A stretch of 64,000 nucleotides of DNA, from NCBI GenBank assembly GCA_024138025.1, contig JAMXBD010000823.1:496001-560000 (forward strand), given 5' to 3'. The notes below the pieces were generated by a model. That model made no database searches, was not told the origin of the DNA, and saw only the letters and a list, made by a program, of their open reading frames with translations. Shown piece after piece: positions 59,656 to 64,000 of this stretch. Each line of letters begins with the position of its first letter. Within the stretch, counting starts at the first letter, position 1. The position numbers and the translations under genes are program-made. The stretch comes from Combretum micranthum (taxonomy: Eukaryota; Streptophyta; Magnoliopsida; Myrtales; Combretaceae).

Positions 59656-61337
59656 CTTGAGATGACTAACTTACTAAATAGGGTCATGACGTTGTTCTAT
59701 TTCATCTTTCATCATTTATACTTGTAGATACTAGATTTGTTAGATATATTGAATCAATAACTATTTTCTATTGATGTTCAACTACTTTTAAGTGATCCAG
59801 CTACCTGTTGTTACAAATCTAGTTAGTATCTGTTACATGTACAAGTATTGCTATATAATCTGTCATCCAAGTTGGCTATTGTCTTGTTCTTTGTTTGGTT
59901 GTATCGGTTTGTCTTTTAAACGAAAACTTTCAAAATTATATATGGTTTTTTATTAATGTTCTACCAAACTACTTCATTCAAATGATATACATAAAACAGT
60001 GTAAATGTCATGTTGTATACTTGTAATTCATTATTTTCCACTTTGCATTATGCAAAATTTAGCTTGTGTTTTTCTTATCTTTGCCTGTCACATCTAGGCT
60101 TTATTTGTTAAGAGAGAATGAATTAGAAAAGAATGATTGTGGAAAGAAAGAAAATGAGGGAGATGAAATTATTGAATAATTTGAATGCTTCCATGTATTT
60201 GGATTATGAAGGAGAAGAAAATGGATATAATATTAATTATTATAAAAGACAAAATATAATATACTGGTAAATTAATCATACATCCTTAAAAAATATAAAA
60301 ATTTTACAGTCCCATCTAGCTTGTAATATTATCATTAAGTTCACTACGAAATAAGTGTAAGGAATGTTAAGGGTTTCAATCACGATTAGACTAAACTTAA
60401 ACCGTTTAATGATGTAACAAGACCAGTCTCGTTATAATCACTACGAGAGCATATAATTTTCCTAAAAGATGATAAGTAATTAAAAAAAAGTGATAAGAGT
60501 AATTTCAAAAAATTCCCACTTTTTCTTCCTTATTCTCTCAATTTTAGAAGGGATAAAATATGGTGGAACTTAGGAAATATTATATTCATTTTCCTACTTT
60601 GTCTTTTCTTTTCAAAACAAATGAAGGGATGGAATTTAATCCCTTATTTCCTCTCATTCCAGTGATTCTCTCCTAGTTCCCCTATATCAAACATGGTATT
60701 AATCACTTTTTGATTTGTTCATATTAATTAATTTGATGAAAATATTATTAAATATATAAAGAGCAAACTTTAAAGACACTTTGGAGTAGGAATGAAAGAT
60801 CTCTTAAGCTTTTATTAGGTGATCTTGCCATCTTATAGCTTTAAAAAAAAATGCAAATAACTATATGGCAACTACTAAACCTTAAAATTGATATGTATTA
60901 GCAATTATAACTATAGAATCATCCTATATATAAAAAAATGTTAAAATGTTGCAAATAATGAAATGTGGAAATTAAAGTCTATGTAGTCTATATATACCTA
61001 ACTAATAGTTTATAGAGTATATATGCAACTAGTCATATATTTAAATAAATAACATAAATACAAAATTACAAAAAAAAATTAAAAAGAACAGAAAGAACAA
61101 ATAAAAAAAATTCAAAACCTTGGTGTCACGTTTGGTGCACTGGAATGATTTGGAGTAGAATAGGTTCTGAAATGACTAATCCATTCCTATATTTGGAAGT
61201 GCACATGAAATGGAATTGAATGGCTATAGGATATATTTATCGAAAATGTTCCTAGTAATAAATGTAAGTTATGAATATGAAATAGAATAAAAGGATAATT
61301 ATATTGCATGCAATTAATAAAGTTGCCATAGAATCGT
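59656..61337. other. Intergenic; possible fold-back elements, no gene seen
   Basis: A GGAATGA/TCATTCC-type inverted pattern lies at about 60100-60700 (TTTGTTAAGAGAGAATGAA versus CTCATTCCAG...CAAACATGG). A similar TTTGGTGCACTGGAATGA stretch lies at 61129-61200. These resemble MITE ends, but boundaries and target duplications could not be fixed. Confidence 0.35.
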
Positions 61338-62605
61338 TGTCGAGCCTGGATTTTTCCACTTATCTGGTTCATTTCTCCTAACCCGATTCACATTAAACCC
61401 GAACCCATTTAACATGAATCCTCGATTAGGGTTAAGAGAAATTTTAATTTTTGAAAATGATTTAGAGTCGCCACCCGATATAAATTGGGAAAAATAAAAA
61501 GCTAAGATCAATGGGTCGGTTGATCCTAACTTAGCTACTAGTCTGCGAAAATTTGATTTGAAAAAATCAACTTTTAAAACCAGATATCATGGATTCGGGG
61601 CTAACCTATTAAAACCAAATTGGTTACCACTTTTGGAATTTTAAACTTATAATCTATCCTTTTCATGCTCAAAAATTCAAATGATACATTATGAAACAAT
61701 ATTCACAAATCACATTATTCATTTTTTTATGTTTCTTTATTATTATTATTATTTTTTTAAGGTATGAATATCAACAAATATATATTATATTTATTCATAA
61801 TATTAAAAAAAACAAAAACATTTTTTTTTATTTTTTATGTCGCCCCGTAGGTGCCTACGTACTCGCTAATCGAGATCAGATAAAACGTAGTTCTTTTAAA
61901 AAGAACTTTAATTTGTTGATCAATTTTATATTTTTGAACTATTCTCACTTTAAGTTCATTAAATTTTAAATTTTTATGAAAATCATTTTTTGGTGATCCT
62001 ATGATCTAATCAATTGATTTTCATTTTATGAAAATATAATTTTTCTAAGTTTGAAAATCATTTTTTTTAAATTTTGGTTTTGGAAAATCCAATTGTGTCA
62101 TTTTTATTTTATTTTTATCATTATTATATTTTTTTATTTTTTTATTTTTTTTAATCATCACATAAACTCACAACATATTCAAAACATTTTATAATATATT
62201 AAAATTATTTTTCATGCATTAAATATGCATTTCCAAAAGCAATTTATGTATAAATACACATTAAAAATATTCAAAAATATAAAAAATATAAAAAAATATA
62301 AATTTATATGAAAAATAATTATTTTGATTTTTCTGGATTTTTATGAATTTTTCTGAATTTTTTTATGAATTTTTATGAATTTTTTACTATTTTTTATTAT
62401 TTTCTGAAATTAATTATATATTAAACTAATAATAAAATAATGCGGATTGACCTGGACCGTTGGATGAAGCGGACGCGATCTGGATCGTCTGATCTGAAGA
62501 CCGATCTTAGCCGTCTGATCTCGTTGACTCAATCTGAGGCGTCGATCACTTTGATCAAATATGGGCCGTCGGAATTGGATGATCAAATCTGGACCGCTGA
62601 TCTGT

Positions 62606-62830
62606 TTGATCAAATCTGGACCGTCTACTCTGGATGATTGAATCTGGGCCGTTGATCTGCTTGATCAAATCTGGACCGGCTGATCTGGATGATTGAATCT
62701 GGGCCGTCTGATCTGTTTGATCAAATCTGGACCGTTTACTCTGGATGATTGAATCTGGGCCGTTGATCTGCTTGATCAAATCTGGACCGTCTGATCTTGG
62801 ATGATTGAATCTGGGCCGTCTGATCTGAGC
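62606..62830 (+). repeat. 55-bp tandem array (GATC-rich) in family T LTR
   Basis: TTGATCAAATCTGGACCG recurs at about 62606, 62661, 62717 and 62772, alternating with GATGATTGAATCTGGGCCGT. Weaker copies extend back to about 62440. The array is far more GC-rich than its surroundings. Confidence 0.85.
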
Positions 62831-63302
62831 TAACCGTTGACCAGGGATGGGTTGGACTTCGGATTTTCGGGTCGGATCTGACCCGTCGGGCGAAGAAGAT
62901 GAAGTCGCGACCTTTCGAAGAGGATTCCGGCAGCTCTGGCGGTCTTCGACAGTTGGGAGTTTGTCGGCCCGACGCTGTAGTGGAGCCGAAGCTGGTGGCG
63001 GTGGTGGATCGCGCCCAGATCCACCGGAAGCGGCGGTTCGTGGTGGTGGTCGCCGGCGGCTCAAAAGGAAAATTATAAAAAAATTTGCAGAGATGATTTT
63101 GATCAATTTGATCGAATCCAAGCACACTAAAACAATCAAAACTCGTTTCTAACACTGATAAAACACTCAATTTGATCCAAACTTGATCAAATCATTTCGA
63201 ATTTGAAAAATTCGAATCCTAAACTCTAAATTCGAAAATCTCGAATTGAACTTATTGTATGTGTGTTTCTTGAAATTGAGTTGTGCTTTTTGATCCTAGT
63301 AC

Positions 63303-63316
63303 CCCCTATTTATAGG
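63303..63316 (-). promoter_or_regulatory. TATA box of family T LTR
   Basis: Minus-strand CCTATAAATAGGGGG fits the plant TATA consensus. It has a counterpart in the plus-strand copy at 17731, which supports minus-strand orientation of this LTR. Confidence 0.6.
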
Positions 63317-63770
63317 TTGCAAGTTCAATTTTACGTTTCGTACTGTTTCAGAAATGAATCGATTTTTGCCTCTTTGTTTGCACAAATTTAATTCAATAAT
63401 TCGTGTTTAATTTGTTTCAAACTGATGAATTGATGATTGATCTTTCATATTCTTCATCAAATCATTTAATGTGGGTAGATGAATCATCCAATTTTATCAA
63501 TTCTTGTAACTTCTCATTTATGTGCAATTGAATGCTTCATAAATTGTATTTTTTCCCAATTTTCTTTTAGCACGAATTTTGTGACTTTTGGGTTGTTTTT
63601 ACACATGAATTGTGTATTGATCTTTCATATTCCATGTCTACTTTGCAATTGCATCATCAATTTCAACAATTAATGATGTTTTGTCAGTTAAAAATTGATG
63701 CAAAGTAAGGCAAAAAGTCACTTTGGAAGGAAAAAAATTAGATGATAAAAAGGCAAAAATTTGCCTTTGC

Positions 63771-63834
63771 TAGGGTTTGAACTTGGGTCCTTGAGCTTGG
63801 GTGTGTATTTGAGTCAATGTATTTAACCAACAGG
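63771..63834 (-). other. tRNA-like A-box/B-box sequence in family T LTR
   Basis: On the minus strand GTTGGTTAAATACATTG is followed by CAAGTTCAAACCCT at tRNA-like spacing. It matches in layout the copies at 231-296 and 17164-17218. No full cloverleaf is evident. Confidence 0.4.
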
Positions 63835-64000
63835 CCATTTGGCCTGTGCCTTGATCACTTAGCCAACTCATTTCTTAATTAAGGCTTTTGGAAAAATGAG
63901 TTTAATTAAACAAAAATGAAGATTTTGTTTAATTAACTTTATAAATTTAAGCCTTAATTAATTGGGCAAAAATTGGGTGTCTACAATCGTGATTTTACCT

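Larger units (their letters stand above)
61338..63985 (-). mobile_element. Solo LTR, family T (2648 bp), TSD ATCGT
   Basis: Plus-strand ends are TGTCGAGCCTGG and TTGGGTGTCTACA, with perfect ATCGT at 61333-61337 and 63986-63990. On the minus strand it reads TGTAGACACCC, a tRNA-like motif, the TATA box CTATAAATAGGGGG (63303-63316), a GC-rich stretch (63070-62440), GTACGTAGGCACC (61850-61862), a GCGACTCTAAATC block (61470) and the end GGCTCGACA. No coding domain, primer site or second LTR lies inside. The GC-rich part is open on both strands (up to 194 codons), caused by a GATC-rich 55-bp tandem array. Tat/Ogre-like assignment is tentative. Confidence 0.85.

Noticed and set aside
62555..63139. 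194- and 144-codon overlapping minus-strand frames
   Set aside because: They are produced by the GATC-rich tandem array and GC-rich stretch of a family T LTR. Frames are open in several phases and on both strands, with no recognisable domain.

Overview
The window looks like intergenic DNA from a flowering plant, probably a eudicot. It is strongly AT-rich and almost gene-free, and most of it is decayed and nested LTR retrotransposons with a few small inverted-repeat (MITE-like) elements. I see no bacterial-style operons, CRISPR arrays, rRNA or genuine tRNA genes. The species cannot be named from the sequence.

The only host gene I can support lies at about 19707-20374 (+). It is an intronless LEA_2/NHL-type (late embryogenesis abundant, hydroxyproline-rich glycoprotein) membrane protein, complete except for an apparent one-base frameshift near its N-terminus. 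A solo LTR with its own TATA box, on the same strand, ends about 530 bp upstream.

Layout. 1-701: cut-off LTR of a family beginning TGTAGACACCC (family T). 1054-7580: Ty1/copia element with both LTRs, gag fused by deletion to the end of RT, plus RNase H; a 1.75-kb solo LTR sits inside its gag. 7581-12844: intergenic DNA with two inverted-repeat elements, one with a perfect 9-bp target duplication. 12845-16491: large solo LTR (family A). 16863-19173: family T solo LTR. 19174-23427: the LEA gene, its flanks and a degenerate tandem array. 23428-27732: family A solo LTR. 27809-32165: truncated family B LTR carrying a hAT-like element. 32166-34824: intergenic DNA with small repeats. 34825-50080: second copia element (Sirevirus-like LTR, gag, protease, integrase, RT), split by a minus-strand Ty3/gypsy element (37386-39891) and by two abutting large LTRs (40426-48662). 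50081-59655: another large LTR, a decayed minus-strand gypsy gag, and two more family A LTRs inserted in that element's own LTR. 61338-63985: family T solo LTR with a perfect 5-bp target duplication.

The coding elements are dead: stops, frameshifts, deletions and lost catalytic residues are visible. The most unusual material is the set of very long (about 3.4-4.5 kb) non-coding LTR units (families A and B) with TG...CA ends and mostly perfect 5-bp target duplications. Their coding parent is absent from the window. Both families share a block of about 100 bp, in opposite orientation in the two. Family T copies carry tRNA-like A/B-box sequences near their 5' ends. I found no previously undescribed cellular system; the novelty candidates are these repeat structures.
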